DNA of 61,261 nucleotides from Campylobacterota bacterium (GCA_003650125.1 QNFX01000008.1:1-61261); one strand, 5' to 3'; positions 27,984-37,338 are shown, counted from the first letter of the stretch. Made by a program: numbers and translations. Notes: generated from the sequence alone by a model not told the origin.

Positions 27984-28990
27984 AACAAAATTCCAATAGA
28001 TGCAGCGATTATGTTATTTGAGTAAAGAAGACCTGTGTCTTTATCCATGGCACTTTTATATTGATAATTTAAATTAAGCATCAAGCGGGTATAAAGTGAT
28101 ATCGGCCAGGCATAACCGCCACCTATAAGTCCTACCAGTCCAGGATTGTAGGAGTAGGTTTGATCAAGGCCTTGTCTGTCACCTTCGTTGGCCTGGTAAG
28201 TGACATTTAAATTACCCCAAAAATTTGAGACACCTACATCGCCTCTAGCAAACCAACCATCACCAATATTTTCACCAAAAAAATGATGAAAACTAGCAGA
28301 GATAGAAAATTGCCAAAAAACTAAATCTGCAGACTGGGTAACGTTAGTGCTCTCAGTTTCATTAAAATAGGAATCATTATGGTAGCGATCAAAGATAATA
28401 CTTGAAACAATTCCGAGCATCGAACGATGTTTGTTTAAGGGCAAATAAATACCGAGAGGATCCATATAAACCGCTACATGTGAGCTCTGATCATTAGTGA
28501 AAGCATTAACGGCCTCCTCAATAGTTGGGTCATACCCAATAGGGGAGAGTCCAATAGCTGAATAAGCATACCAGGATTCATTTTTTGAGGGGCGATTTCC
28601 TATTTTATCTTTTTCTTTTTCATAAAGTGAATCTGGCCTGTAAGTTTTATCTAGCGCGAAATTTATTGGGGGGAGGTGAAGCAGTTGTCCTTTTTTAATA
28701 TCCATTTTATGCCGGCAACCAGAGATATCTACGATGCCTCTTTTTATGCGAAGGGATGTGATGGTAAAAGTACAAATTCTATTTTTGCTAAATTGCGCCT
28801 CTAAGATATCACCTTCAGATAATGGCCAACCTTTTTTAAAAGTGATTTGGGCACGGTTATCAATTGTGAATATTTCTTTGATGCGAATATTATAATAATT
28901 ATCTAAGTCATCTTTGATTGGGCCCGTTGCCAGAGATCCGGTCAGGCCATAGGCATTTAAGGAAACAAGTAAAAGGAAAAAATATTTCAC
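27980..28990 (-). CDS. Outer-membrane beta-barrel-like protein
   Basis: A 336-residue protein with a signal peptide (MKYFFLLLVSLNAYG). Residues about 20-110 form a small beta domain with two cysteines (RICTFTI and DISGC). The rest has alternating hydrophobic strands and ends with a terminal phenylalanine (IIAASIGILF), the usual mark of an outer-membrane barrel. No family was recognised. It lies 18 bases downstream of the matrixin-like lipoprotein gene, so the two are probably co-transcribed, and it overlaps the giant lipoprotein stop by four bases. Confidence 0.7.
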   Translation of the reverse strand: MKYFFLLLVSLNAYGLTGSLATGPIKDDLDNYYNIRIKEIFTIDNRAQITFKKGWPLSEGDILEAQFSKNRICTFTITSLRIKRGIVDISGCRHKMDIKKGQLLHLPPINFALDKTYRPDSLYEKEKDKIGNRPSKNESWYAYSAIGLSPIGYDPTIEEAVNAFTNDQSSHVAVYMDPLGIYLPLNKHRSMLGIVSSIIFDRYHNDSYFNETESTNVTQSADLVFWQFSISASFHHFFGENIGDGWFARGDVGVSNFWGNLNVTYQANEGDRQGLDQTYSYNPGLVGLIGGGYAWPISLYTRLMLNLNYQYKSAMDKDTGLLYSNNIIAASIGILF

Positions 28991-29008
28991 CTTTTAATTG
29001 TATAGGGT

Positions 29009-29857
29009 TTAATGAATATTTTCGTCACAGGAAAGAAATTTTCCATTTTCGTGGTAGTGTTTGTGGCCATCTTCCATAAGTTCTATAATAAAGCGCTCAA
29101 GTGGTGGGTCTACCAAGAGGTTAAGTGGATCTCTGTAGTCGGGTAAGTCGTATAAATATTTTGTTTCTTCTATTGGATAAGAATCCATTAGAAGAAACAT
29201 ATCAGCAGGTTCTAATCTTCTTTTCACTTCTTCTTTTCCTAAAGTCCTGGACATAATCCCTTTTCCCAACCTTTCTCCTCTAGGGTGAGGGAGACCAATC
29301 ATATGGCCCATTTCGTGCAGAAGTACCGTAAGAAGATCGTATAATTTTTCTTTGTTTTGACCTATCGAGTACTTGAAATTTCTAAAATTAATGATGATAT
29401 CAGCATGGGCAAGTTCTACAATTATTTTGCCATTTGCTAGGGATTTTTTGGTACCAAAAAATTGGGTGATCGCCAGGGATCTTGTGCTTAGGTTTTTATA
29501 CCATCCATAAGAGGGATAAATTCCTATTTCGTCGTCCTGGAAATCTTGTAAATTAGTATAATCTTTATTTTCGGATCTTATAAAAGGTAATGCAAAAAAA
29601 TCTAATTCCGGATGACCTTTGTTCCAAACGTCTGCCATTTGTTCAATTAAGTTAAGTCCATCCTTATCATCCAATTCTTCAGGTAAAAGATCTACGAGAT
29701 CCTGAGCAAGATAGATCTCTAAGGGAGAATCTTTTAGTAATTCAAAATTCCATCTATAAGTATATCCCGGAAGATTTTTTTTGATGGGTTCAGCATCAAC
29801 AATATCTCCGCAGGAGAGTAATAAAAGTAAAAAGGTATTTAAATAAAATAATCTCAC
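29009..29857 (-). CDS. Matrixin-like zinc metalloprotease lipoprotein
   Basis: A 282-residue protein with a lipobox (LLLLLSCGD), so it is likely anchored to the outer membrane. The metzincin motif HEMGHMIGLPH (His181, Glu182, His185, His191) is complete, followed by a Met-turn (GIMS, Met202), as in M10 matrixins. No haemopexin domain follows. It would cleave proteins at the cell surface or in the periplasm. It sits after the transaldolase terminator and before the barrel protein gene. Confidence 0.85.
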   Translation of the reverse strand: MRLFYLNTFLLLLLSCGDIVDAEPIKKNLPGYTYRWNFELLKDSPLEIYLAQDLVDLLPEELDDKDGLNLIEQMADVWNKGHPELDFFALPFIRSENKDYTNLQDFQDDEIGIYPSYGWYKNLSTRSLAITQFFGTKKSLANGKIIVELAHADIIINFRNFKYSIGQNKEKLYDLLTVLLHEMGHMIGLPHPRGERLGKGIMSRTLGKEEVKRRLEPADMFLLMDSYPIEETKYLYDLPDYRDPLNLLVDPPLERFIIELMEDGHKHYHENGKFLSCDENIH

Positions 29858-29859
29858 CG

Positions 29860-29888
29860 AAAAAACCTAGAAGGAGTTGTCCTTCTAG
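29860..29888 (-). terminator. Rho-independent terminator of the transaldolase gene
   Basis: On the minus strand, CTAGAAGGA and TCCTTCTAG form a perfect 9-bp stem with a 4-base loop (29867-29888), followed by G and six Ts. It lies directly after the transaldolase stop. Confidence 0.85.
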
Positions 29889-29914
29889 AGTTTCGGCATT
29901 TTTATATTTAAATT

Positions 29915-30559
29915 TTAGGAATTTGCTTTTTCATGATCTGCTAAAAAAGAGGAGAGACCTTTGTCTGTTAGGGGGTGCTGGAAAAGTGATTTCATCACCT
30001 TTATCGGCATAGTGGCAACATCTGCCCCTGCAAGCGCCATAAGTCTTACATGATCAGCATGTCTGATAGATGCGGCCAGTATTTTAGTCGGGTAACCGAA
30101 GTTATCATAGATAGCTCTAATTTCTTCAATGAGATGAACTCCAGAGTGTCCGATATCATCAAGTCTTCCTATAAAAGGAGATATGTAAGTTGCCCCCGCC
30201 TTGGCCGCGAGTAGTGCTTGATTAGGGGAAAAACAAAGAGTCACATTAGTTCTTATTCCCATGCCGGAAATAACCTTGCAGGCGCCAATACCAGCTTCTG
30301 TGAGGGGAAGTTTAACCACTACATTATCATGGAGAGTGGCCAGTTCTTTGGCCTCATTTATCATACCTTCTTGATCTGTTGAAATTACTTCAGCAGAAAT
30401 AGGGCCATCAATAATTGTGCAGATTTCGGTAATAACGTCTTTTTGAGATCGGCCTGATTTGGCAATTAGGGACGGATTGGTGGTAACTCCATCCACAATA
30501 CCCCAGGGTGCAGCTCCTCTAATTTCTTCAACTATTCCAGTATCTAAAAAAAACTCCAT
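29915..30559 (-). CDS. tal: Transaldolase (small TalC/Fsa-type)
   Basis: A 214-residue member of the short transaldolase family of the pentose phosphate pathway, which transfers dihydroxyacetone between sugar phosphates. The N-terminal [27 protein letters not shown], the Schiff-base lysine in VVKLPLT (Lys83), [29 protein letters not shown] (landmark) and the C-terminal [18 protein letters not shown] are all typical. Whether it acts as a transaldolase or a fructose-6-phosphate aldolase cannot be settled from this. AGGAG precedes the ATG and a strong terminator follows. Confidence 0.93.
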   Translation of the reverse strand: MEFFLDTGIVEEIRGAAPWGIVDGVTTNPSLIAKSGRSQKDVITEICTIIDGPISAEVISTDQEGMINEAKELATLHDNVVVKLPLTEAGIGACKVISGMGIRTNVTLCFSPNQALLAAKAGATYISPFIGRLDDIGHSGVHLIEEIRAIYDNFGYPTKILAASIRHADHVRLMALAGADVATMPIKVMKSLFQHPLTDKGLSSFLADHEKANS

Positions 30560-30625
30560 AAAATTCTCCTATTGGGAATATTTGTCAACCTTAAAACAAA
30601 TCGTTTAATGGCCCATAATAGGACT

Positions 30626-31384
30626 ATGTTTATAAAATGGAAATTGATTGTTATTTCTATCTGCGTAATTACCAGTGTTTTTGCCGTCGAGGAAGTGCCT
30701 ATGGATTCCTTTTATGATGTAAAGACGGATTATTCAGTGTTTTCTGGCCGTATTTCCGATAAGGATGACTCAGGACACATCATCAAAGTGTCTTCAGAAA
30801 ATGATAATATTAAATTTTTTCGTGCTGGGGATCCAGTGGAATTTAGAGTGGCCAGACTTGATCGTTCTCCCTGTCATGGACATGTTCGTTCTGTTGAGCC
30901 AGGTTATTTTATTTTATATGTGAGAGATTACACTCCCTGTTGGGGAGAGAGAGATTATTTTAGAAGAGGTAGTGCCTTAGTTTTTAAGGCAAAAAGTTTA
31001 CATAAAAGAATTGAGTCCATGGGCCGTTATCGAGTAGTTTTACTGCGCAGGAAAACAGATTTTTTAAAACAGTTAAATGGCATCAATTCTTTTTTATGGG
31101 GATACAATCAGAAGAAAGTTCATCTTGCTACTGATTATGATAAAAAAATCATGGAGTTGGAAAACCAAAAACAAAAAGCATTAGAGGGGTATCTCTCTGA
31201 AAGAGAAGATCAAATCCTTTTACAAAGAGAGTTAATTAAAAGAATTGAAAACGTAGATAAAGATCTCGAATTTTATCGTATTGGAAAAACAGAGCTCTAT
31301 GACGATCGTTGGCATATGGATTTAGAGCTAGGTCTTCCTGTGAAGCCTCGTCCCCAGTTGGAAAAAGATTTAGACGCTAAATAA
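30626..31384 (+). CDS. Exported protein with C-terminal coiled coil, unknown
   Basis: About 252 residues. ATG 30626 is chosen because the signal peptide (MFIKWKLIVISICVITSVFA) starts there, with AGGA close by; two upstream in-frame starts add a region without typical features. The N-terminal part is beta-rich with a cysteine pair (SPCHGH and TPCWGE) and RAGDPVEF/RRGSALVF segments reminiscent of SAF or FlgA-like domains. Residues about 160-215 are a charged coiled coil. Its layout of a beta domain with two cysteines resembles the N-terminus of the barrel protein at 27980-28990. Function unknown. Confidence 0.62.
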   Translation: MFIKWKLIVISICVITSVFAVEEVPMDSFYDVKTDYSVFSGRISDKDDSGHIIKVSSENDNIKFFRAGDPVEFRVARLDRSPCHGHVRSVEPGYFILYVRDYTPCWGERDYFRRGSALVFKAKSLHKRIESMGRYRVVLLRRKTDFLKQLNGINSFLWGYNQKKVHLATDYDKKIMELENQKQKALEGYLSEREDQILLQRELIKRIENVDKDLEFYRIGKTELYDDRWHMDLELGLPVKPRPQLEKDLDAK

Positions 31385-31422
31385 TTCTTTGCTGTTTAGC
31401 TAAATTCCTATAAATTTTGGTT

Positions 31423-31842
31423 ATGAAAAAGAAAATTTTATTTTTATGCACTGGGAACTCTTGTCGCAGTCAAATGGCCGAAGGTTGGTGTCGTCACCTT
31501 TATCCAGATGATTTTGAGGCCTTTTCTGCAGGCACCAAAAAACATGGAATGAATCCTTATGCTATAAAGGTCATGAAAGAGGAGGGAGTGGATATTTCCT
31601 CCCATACTTCAAAAACTATCGATCAATTACCCGCCATAGATTTTGATTATGTTGTTACTGTATGCGAAAATGCTAAAGAAAATTGCCCCTACCTTTCAGG
31701 TGGATTAAACTTTCATAAAGGCTTTGATGATCCTCCCGAGTTAACCAGGGAGATGGCAGATGAGGAAGATATCCTCACCGTTTATAGAAGAGTTCGAGAT
31801 GAGATTAAAAATTTTATTAGTGGCCTGAAGGATTTAGAATGA
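31423..31842 (+). CDS. arsC: Arsenate reductase, thioredoxin-linked LMW-phosphatase type
   Basis: A 139-residue protein that reduces arsenate to arsenite. The P-loop CTGNSCR (CX5R, Cys9 to Arg15) and the distal cysteine pair in VCENAKENC match the three redox cysteines of the thioredoxin-coupled ArsC family, which distinguishes it from tyrosine phosphatases. FDDPPEL supplies the catalytic aspartate loop. ATG 31423 is chosen; a TTG two codons upstream is possible. A TATAAA lies only 12 bases upstream, so the leader may be very short. It overlaps the aquaporin gene by four bases (ATGA). Confidence 0.92.
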   Translation: MKKKILFLCTGNSCRSQMAEGWCRHLYPDDFEAFSAGTKKHGMNPYAIKVMKEEGVDISSHTSKTIDQLPAIDFDYVVTVCENAKENCPYLSGGLNFHKGFDDPPELTREMADEEDILTVYRRVRDEIKNFISGLKDLE

Positions 31843-32516
31843 AAAATACATCTCAATATATTGCCGAATTTATCGGAACCTTTTTTATGGTGCTCTTTGC
31901 TTGTGGTGCTATTATTCTTGCTTCATTAGATATAACTCCTTCATTTATGATTCCCATTATTTTTGGAGGAACGATCACCATTATGATTTATGCTGTAGGA
32001 CACATCTCTGGGGCCCATTTTAATCCTGCTGTGACTATAGCTTTTTGTGTCGCTAGAAAATTTCCCATGAAAAAAGTTCCCTTTTATATTCTGGCCCAGG
32101 TTTTAGGAGCGACCTTCGCTTCTTATTTACATTATCTAAGATTTGGCCCTCTCAATCATAATTTTGGTGCAACAACTCTTTCTGTTTCTCTCCCCATGGG
32201 AATGGGGATTGAGTTTATTCTCAGTTTTGTCTTAATGTTTGTAATTATCAGTGTGGCCACAGATACTCGGGCGGTGGGGGAATTGGCAGGGCTTGCGATC
32301 GGTCTAACGGTTGCTTTATGTGCTTTTATTGGAGGCCCTGATACTGGTGCTTCCATGAATCCGGCCAGATCTTTTGGGCCAGCACTCTTTAATGGCACTC
32401 TCTCTCAAACCTGGATGTATTTCATAGTTCCAATTCTTGGAACTATCTCTGGTGCTTTAGTCTACGAAAAGATCAGATGTGAAAGTGATAAAGAGGCCGA
32501 TCACGGTTGTTGTTAA
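31839..32516 (+). CDS. MIP-family aquaporin/aquaglyceroporin, probable arsenite channel
   Basis: A 225-residue channel with six hydrophobic segments and both NPA boxes intact: GAHFNPAVT and ASMNPARSFGPAL. The C-terminal tail ends in HGCC. Translational coupling to arsC points to arsenite efflux down its gradient after ArsC reduction, as known for AqpS next to arsC in rhizobia. The sequence alone would also fit a water or glycerol channel. No ArsB or Acr3 pump is present in the window. Confidence 0.85.
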   Translation: MKNTSQYIAEFIGTFFMVLFACGAIILASLDITPSFMIPIIFGGTITIMIYAVGHISGAHFNPAVTIAFCVARKFPMKKVPFYILAQVLGATFASYLHYLRFGPLNHNFGATTLSVSLPMGMGIEFILSFVLMFVIISVATDTRAVGELAGLAIGLTVALCAFIGGPDTGASMNPARSFGPALFNGTLSQTWMYFIVPILGTISGALVYEKIRCESDKEADHGCC

Positions 32517-32544
32517 AATTAGGTCAATAGTTTAAAATTTCTTT

Positions 32545-33930
32545 ATGAAATATAAAACTATTGTAATCCTCTTTTTACTTTTTTCTTCCTCTGCAAATTC
32601 CCAAGTCAATAAGATATTAAATGAATCCAATGATGGAATCTCTTTGGACTTTCAAAAAAGATCTTCAAGGTATACCGGTGGATACCGCTTAAAAAATGAA
32701 ATCTTTAAAGTAGCAAGTTCTACAATGAATAAAAATGAGTTTAACGAATTTAGAAAGTGGTATTACGGTACTTTTTTCTACGATATGAATAGAACCATAA
32801 GGTGGAATCTTAAAGGTCAATATCCCAAAGTTCGATATTTTACAGGTTATGATAAAAAAGGGGATAGACCACTTGAGGGCTATATAACCACCAAAGAGTT
32901 TACTAAAAGTTTTAAGGCGATGGATGTTAATCCAAAAATCCTGGCCAGGATTCAAAGGACTCTTTTACATAGAAAAAGTATCTTCACAAAAAAGTTAAAA
33001 GTGGCGGCCCAAGATATGGCCTATGTTAGAAACTCTGAAGGGGCAAAAGATAAAGAGTTAGATAAGAAAAGAAATTATGCTGTTCACTATAACATGGGGT
33101 TTGAATTAGATAAATTTCACCGAACCGTAGGGGCCCGATCTCATTTTAGAAACTTAAAGTGGTCAAAACCAACCAACCCGTTTGTAAGCTTTAAATTTAA
33201 AAAAACTATTTATCTAAACCCTCTTGATAACTTTAATTACAAGGATTGTTTAAGAAGGAAAATTTTAAAAGAGACCTGTTTGGGAATTAAGAAACATCTT
33301 CCAGATTATAAATCTATGAAGTATGGGAAAGGAGCAACCAAACACTACCAGGATTGGTTGATTGGATATGTAGATGAGGCCTTAAGAGAATTAAAAATAT
33401 CTCTTAAAAACGCCAGAACTAACTGGGATGTTATAAAAGCTGCCGCTTATTTTCATCACTCATTGGTTTCGATCCACCCCTTCGGTAACGGAAATGGTAG
33501 AACCACTAGAGTAATGACGGAAAAAATCCTTGAAGATTACAACCTACCACCGCAAATCGGATATCCATTTGGCGTGGACGTAACTTTTTCAAGATCGGAT
33601 TTTGCAACCATCGTAGGCGATGGGGTTGCTCTTTCCAAAAAATTCCATGAAGACCTTCTCGTTTTGCTTAAAAATAATATCCCTTACAGCTACGTGAGCT
33701 CCCACTATCTGGCACCAGGTCTGCTTCCTTGGAAAATGATTGGTACCACTAAACTTATACCTAAAGAATATATGGCCTGGCTTATGCAATATACCAGTAA
33801 GGCCTCAAATACTATGGATAAATGGAGTTACTCTCAAACCGACTCAATCAAAGAGTTTATTAATTGGCGAAAGAAGGCAAATCAGAAAACTTTAAACATG
33901 TTTTATAATATCACGAAGCTTGCAAATTAA
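32545..33930 (+). CDS. Exported Fic-domain protein with altered motif
   Basis: A 461-residue protein with a signal peptide (MKYKTIVILFLLFSSSANSQ). The Fic core lies around residues 295-330: HPFGNGNGRTTR, with His311, Asn315, Arg319 and Arg322. The consensus is HPFx(D/E)GNGRxxR. Here the acidic residue that holds Mg-nucleotide is asparagine, which argues against ordinary AMPylation or implies different chemistry. The inhibitory helix motif (S/T)xxxE(G/N) was not found. An exported Fic protein would act in the periplasm or on another cell. It follows the aquaporin gene by 28 bases and shares a 4-base stop overlap with the next, convergent gene. Confidence 0.82.
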   Translation: MKYKTIVILFLLFSSSANSQVNKILNESNDGISLDFQKRSSRYTGGYRLKNEIFKVASSTMNKNEFNEFRKWYYGTFFYDMNRTIRWNLKGQYPKVRYFTGYDKKGDRPLEGYITTKEFTKSFKAMDVNPKILARIQRTLLHRKSIFTKKLKVAAQDMAYVRNSEGAKDKELDKKRNYAVHYNMGFELDKFHRTVGARSHFRNLKWSKPTNPFVSFKFKKTIYLNPLDNFNYKDCLRRKILKETCLGIKKHLPDYKSMKYGKGATKHYQDWLIGYVDEALRELKISLKNARTNWDVIKAAAYFHHSLVSIHPFGNGNGRTTRVMTEKILEDYNLPPQIGYPFGVDVTFSRSDFATIVGDGVALSKKFHEDLLVLLKNNIPYSYVSSHYLAPGLLPWKMIGTTKLIPKEYMAWLMQYTSKASNTMDKWSYSQTDSIKEFINWRKKANQKTLNMFYNITKLAN

Positions 33931-36071
33931 TTTCTCATCCAACGGTGAAACTTAGATAAAAAGTTAAACATTTTCTCTGAACCCTGGGTTCTTTTCCAAT
34001 TACCCGCAAGGTATTTATTCGCTTCACCCATAGTGGGGTAAATATGAATAGTTCCCAAAATTGAGTTAAGTCCCACTTTATTTTTCATGGCCGAGACAAA
34101 CTCTAACAGCAGATCACTGGCGTGATTACCCAAAATGGTAGCGCCGAGTATCTTATCAGTTCCAGGTTTAACAAGAACTCTGACAAAACCTTGATCTTCA
34201 CTATCGGCGATGGCGCGATCTAGATCATCAATTCCATAAGTAATAAGCTCATAAGGGACATTTCCAGCTTTGGCCCTAAATTCACTTAAACCGACACTTG
34301 CAACTTCAGGATCGGTAAAGGTACACCAGGGGACTACGCTATAATCAACTTTAAACTTTTTAAATTTCCCAAAAAGACCATTGACCGCACAAAACCACGC
34401 CTGATGAGAGGCCGTGTGAGTGAACTGAAAAGGTCCGGTCACATCTCCGCAGACAAAAATATTGGGATAGTTAGTCCTTAGGTATTGATCTGCTTCAATG
34501 GTTCCATTTCCTCGAAGGGTAATATCTAAATTCTCTAAACCAAATCCTTTAACATTGGGCCGTCTTCCCATAGCTAAAAGAACTTTATCAAATTCAATTT
34601 TTACTTCTTTTCCATCATGTTCCGTGATTAGAAATTTTCTATCACCTTCAATGACAAATTCTTTGGCCTTGTGATCAGCGAGAACATCAATGCCTTCTTT
34701 TTTAAATTTACTAGTCACAAAATCACTAACGGCCTGATCCTCTACCGCCATGATTCGCGGAAGCATCTCTACGATAGAGACTTTAGAACCTAAACGGGCA
34801 AAGGCCTGGGCCATTTCACAGCCAATAGGTCCCCCTCCCAGAACGACGAATTTTTCTGGTAGTTCTTTTAGCTCCCAGAGATTGTTAGAAGTTAGGTAGT
34901 CGATTTTATCTAAACCTGGAAAAGGAACGACTAAGGGAGATGCTCCCGTAGCGATGGTGATATTTTTAGTAGTGAGTATCCGTTCACCAACTTTTACTTC
35001 CCAAGGCGAAATAATCTCTGCTGCTCCTTGGATGCATTCAACTCCAAGACTTGTATAGCGCTCAACACTGTCGTGGGGTTCAATTTTTTTGATGACATTT
35101 TTAACTCGCTCCATGACTTTAGAAAAATCAAACTTAACTTCCATGGAGTCAAGTCCATATTTTTGTGCCTCATTTGCCTGATGAACCATTTTAGCGGTTC
35201 GAAGAATGGCCTTTGAAGGAACACAACCAGTATTAAGACAATCTCCACCCATGGCATTTTTTTCGATGAGTGCTACTTTGGCCTTAACTGCGGCAGAAAT
35301 ATAGGAGGTGACAAGGCCTGCAGAGCCCGCTCCGATGGCCACCATATTATAGTCAAACTTTTTGGGTTTTTTAAATTTTTTATAAACTCTTTTGGCCTTA
35401 ATGGTTTCCACAAGCTTTTTAGCAATGAGGGGAAAAATTCCAAGAAGAGCAAAGGATATAATTATTTTAAAAGAGAGGATTTCGCTTGGAGAGCTAATCT
35501 GACCTAGCTGGGTTCCAGCATTGACATAAACAATGGTCCCTCCAAGCATGCCAATCTGGCTCACTAAAAAATAAGTAATAGTTTTTATGGGGGTTAATCC
35601 CATGGCGAGATTTAGAAGAAAAAAAGGAAACAGGGGAATTAGTCTTAGGGTGAAGAGATAGAAAGCGCCATCTTTTTTTACACCTTCATTAATTGCTTCT
35701 AAATTTGAACCAAATTTTTCCTGTACCCAATCCTTTAAAAAAAAACGGGATATTAAAAAGGCCAGAGTCGCTCCGATAGTACTGGCAAAGGAGACAATGA
35801 TGGCTCCTGTAGTAAGTCCAAAAAGCAGTCCACCGGCGAGAGTTAGGATGGTCGCACCGGGAAGAGATAAGGCCGTGCTCACAACATAGATGAAAAAATA
35901 AATGGTGAGGGTTAGGACCTTGTTGCTTGTATAGTACTGTTCAAAGGCGCTCTTGTTTGCCTTGAGATAATCAAAGGTTAGATATTGACCTAGATTAAAA
36001 TGCCTAAAAGCAAAGATAGCGGCGATGATTAAGGTTAAGAGTAGAATTTTAAGGCCAAGATTTTTTTTCAT
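33927..36071 (-). CDS. TVP38/DedA-like membrane domain fused to pyridine nucleotide-disulfide oxidoreductase
   Basis: A 714-residue fusion. Residues about 1-225 are a TVP38/TMEM64 (SNARE-associated, DedA-like) membrane domain with SLPGATILTLAGGLLFG and LRLIPLFPFFLLNLAMGLTP. Residues about 238-705 are an FAD enzyme: the dinucleotide motif VAIGAGSAGLVTS, the redox pair CLNTGC (278 and 283), a second NAD motif VVLGGGPIGCEMAQAFARLG, and the dimerisation region with HIYPTMGEA. This resembles dihydrolipoamide dehydrogenase and mercuric reductase, but has neither a lipoyl partner nor a MerA-type terminal cysteine pair. Similar fusions occur in other proteobacteria; the substrate is unknown. Confidence 0.88.
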   Translation of the reverse strand: MKKNLGLKILLLTLIIAAIFAFRHFNLGQYLTFDYLKANKSAFEQYYTSNKVLTLTIYFFIYVVSTALSLPGATILTLAGGLLFGLTTGAIIVSFASTIGATLAFLISRFFLKDWVQEKFGSNLEAINEGVKKDGAFYLFTLRLIPLFPFFLLNLAMGLTPIKTITYFLVSQIGMLGGTIVYVNAGTQLGQISSPSEILSFKIIISFALLGIFPLIAKKLVETIKAKRVYKKFKKPKKFDYNMVAIGAGSAGLVTSYISAAVKAKVALIEKNAMGGDCLNTGCVPSKAILRTAKMVHQANEAQKYGLDSMEVKFDFSKVMERVKNVIKKIEPHDSVERYTSLGVECIQGAAEIISPWEVKVGERILTTKNITIATGASPLVVPFPGLDKIDYLTSNNLWELKELPEKFVVLGGGPIGCEMAQAFARLGSKVSIVEMLPRIMAVEDQAVSDFVTSKFKKEGIDVLADHKAKEFVIEGDRKFLITEHDGKEVKIEFDKVLLAMGRRPNVKGFGLENLDITLRGNGTIEADQYLRTNYPNIFVCGDVTGPFQFTHTASHQAWFCAVNGLFGKFKKFKVDYSVVPWCTFTDPEVASVGLSEFRAKAGNVPYELITYGIDDLDRAIADSEDQGFVRVLVKPGTDKILGATILGNHASDLLLEFVSAMKNKVGLNSILGTIHIYPTMGEANKYLAGNWKRTQGSEKMFNFLSKFHRWMRN

Positions 36072-36189
36072 TTGTTTCCTTTGTTAAGTTATTAACAAGA
36101 AATATAGAAAAGTCAAGAGTACTTAATGATAAACAATAAAGTTACAGAATTAAATAAATCTTATTTAGAAGACCTATGATTTCAAATGC

Positions 36190-36216
36190 TTGAAGTCGTT
36201 AGATCTGTGATATAAT
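36190..36216 (+). promoter_or_regulatory. Extended -10 promoter for a lipoprotein gene
   Basis: A perfect TATAAT (36211-36216) preceded by TGA (extended -10), with TTGAAG 15 bases or CTTGAA 16 bases upstream. It lies 46 bases before the ATG at 36262, in the 190-base divergent spacer. Nothing else is evident in that spacer. Confidence 0.6.
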
Positions 36217-36261
36217 AGATGGTTCTAGTCAAATTTTATTTACATTAATCAGGAGGTGTTT

Positions 36262-37338
36262 ATGAGACCTGGTAGGGCCATTTTGATTCCTTTGATTTTG
36301 GTTTCCTGTGGAAATCCTTCTGATGGAGGTTCAGATATCCAGACTTTAGACCCCTTAACAGTTTCTTTAAGTGAGGATTTAGGCACTCTAAAAACAGAAG
36401 TCGCATCTCTTGGGACAATGATTTGGAGTGAATGCAGTGAAAATTGTAATCCAATCAAAAATAAAAAATTAATTAAGGTGAACAAGGTGAATTCCTCAAA
36501 GCTTGAAAATCAGATATGGGGGGTTGAAGTTGATCGTGGATATTCATGGGATAAGTATAAATATTTTGGAGATAAGACGCTGGATGATTTTTTACAAGCT
36601 ATGCTTAAAGGGAATACATTGAAATTTAACCTGGATAAGCTTTGTGCTTTGAAAGAAATTATTCCCCTTGATAATGGCAAGTTTGTAGCAGGACTATATA
36701 ATTTAGCAGAGATTCCGGCCATCCAGACTAATTGTAATGTCTTGTTTGCCGATTTGAATTTAGGAGCGACCGCCTTGGTAGAGGGGGTTGATGAGGGGGG
36801 ATACGATCAGAAAATCACCCTCGATGAAGATGTTTTATACTTGAAAGTAAGTCCTGATGTCTTTTCTTTTGGCCTATACTCTTCCTCTACGAGAAGAAGG
36901 TTAACTTATGACAAAATAAAAAATGTTCTCTCTGTCGAAACATTAAGGTTTCTTCCAGGGCAAGATTCTTTAGTTCGTGTTTTTTATGATGGAGTAATGG
37001 GAAAGGCCTGTTTACTTACTAAAGAGGTAGACCCTGAAGAAATTGAAATCGCCTATTCTGCAGAAATGGGCATGTTAACTCCAAGGTTTGCCAAGCTTGA
37101 TATTAAATCCCAATCATTAGGTGGCGTTGAGGATGAGTCACCAGAGGCGAAGGGATGTATTGATCTGGCAAGAGGTCTTGTTAGTCAATATAGTTATGAG
37201 GCCTGTCCTATCAATTTTGGATTTAGCTTAGATGAATCTAATCCAGCTCTTTTAGAGATGAACTATACTCCAAGCCCTGATTTTGTAGAAGTAGTTGAGT
37301 TTGTCACTGAAGATGATGTCTTTTTAAAAGGGATCTAA
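36262..37338 (+). CDS. Lipoprotein of unknown function
   Basis: A 358-residue protein. ATG 36262 follows AGGAGG by five bases, which decides it over the in-frame GTG at 36256. The lipobox LILVSCG predicts lipid attachment at Cys16. The mature protein is acidic, with scattered cysteines (ECSENCNP, NCNVLFAD, EACPINF). I recognise no family. It abuts the convergent hydrolase gene with no spacer. Confidence 0.7.
   Translation: MRPGRAILIPLILVSCGNPSDGGSDIQTLDPLTVSLSEDLGTLKTEVASLGTMIWSECSENCNPIKNKKLIKVNKVNSSKLENQIWGVEVDRGYSWDKYKYFGDKTLDDFLQAMLKGNTLKFNLDKLCALKEIIPLDNGKFVAGLYNLAEIPAIQTNCNVLFADLNLGATALVEGVDEGGYDQKITLDEDVLYLKVSPDVFSFGLYSSSTRRRLTYDKIKNVLSVETLRFLPGQDSLVRVFYDGVMGKACLLTKEVDPEEIEIAYSAEMGMLTPRFAKLDIKSQSLGGVEDESPEAKGCIDLARGLVSQYSYEACPINFGFSLDESNPALLEMNYTPSPDFVEVVEFVTEDDVFLKGI

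Noticed and set aside
30000-30012. GCCGATAA on the minus strand inside the transaldolase gene as a third sigma-28 promoter
   Set aside because: There is no TAAA at the required 15-base spacing and it is inside coding sequence. The same was found for TCCGATAA at 30736-30743.
31385-31422. GCTAAA...TTTAGC pairing before arsC as a regulatory hairpin
   Set aside because: Only six AT-rich pairs with a 14-base loop; not distinguishable from chance.
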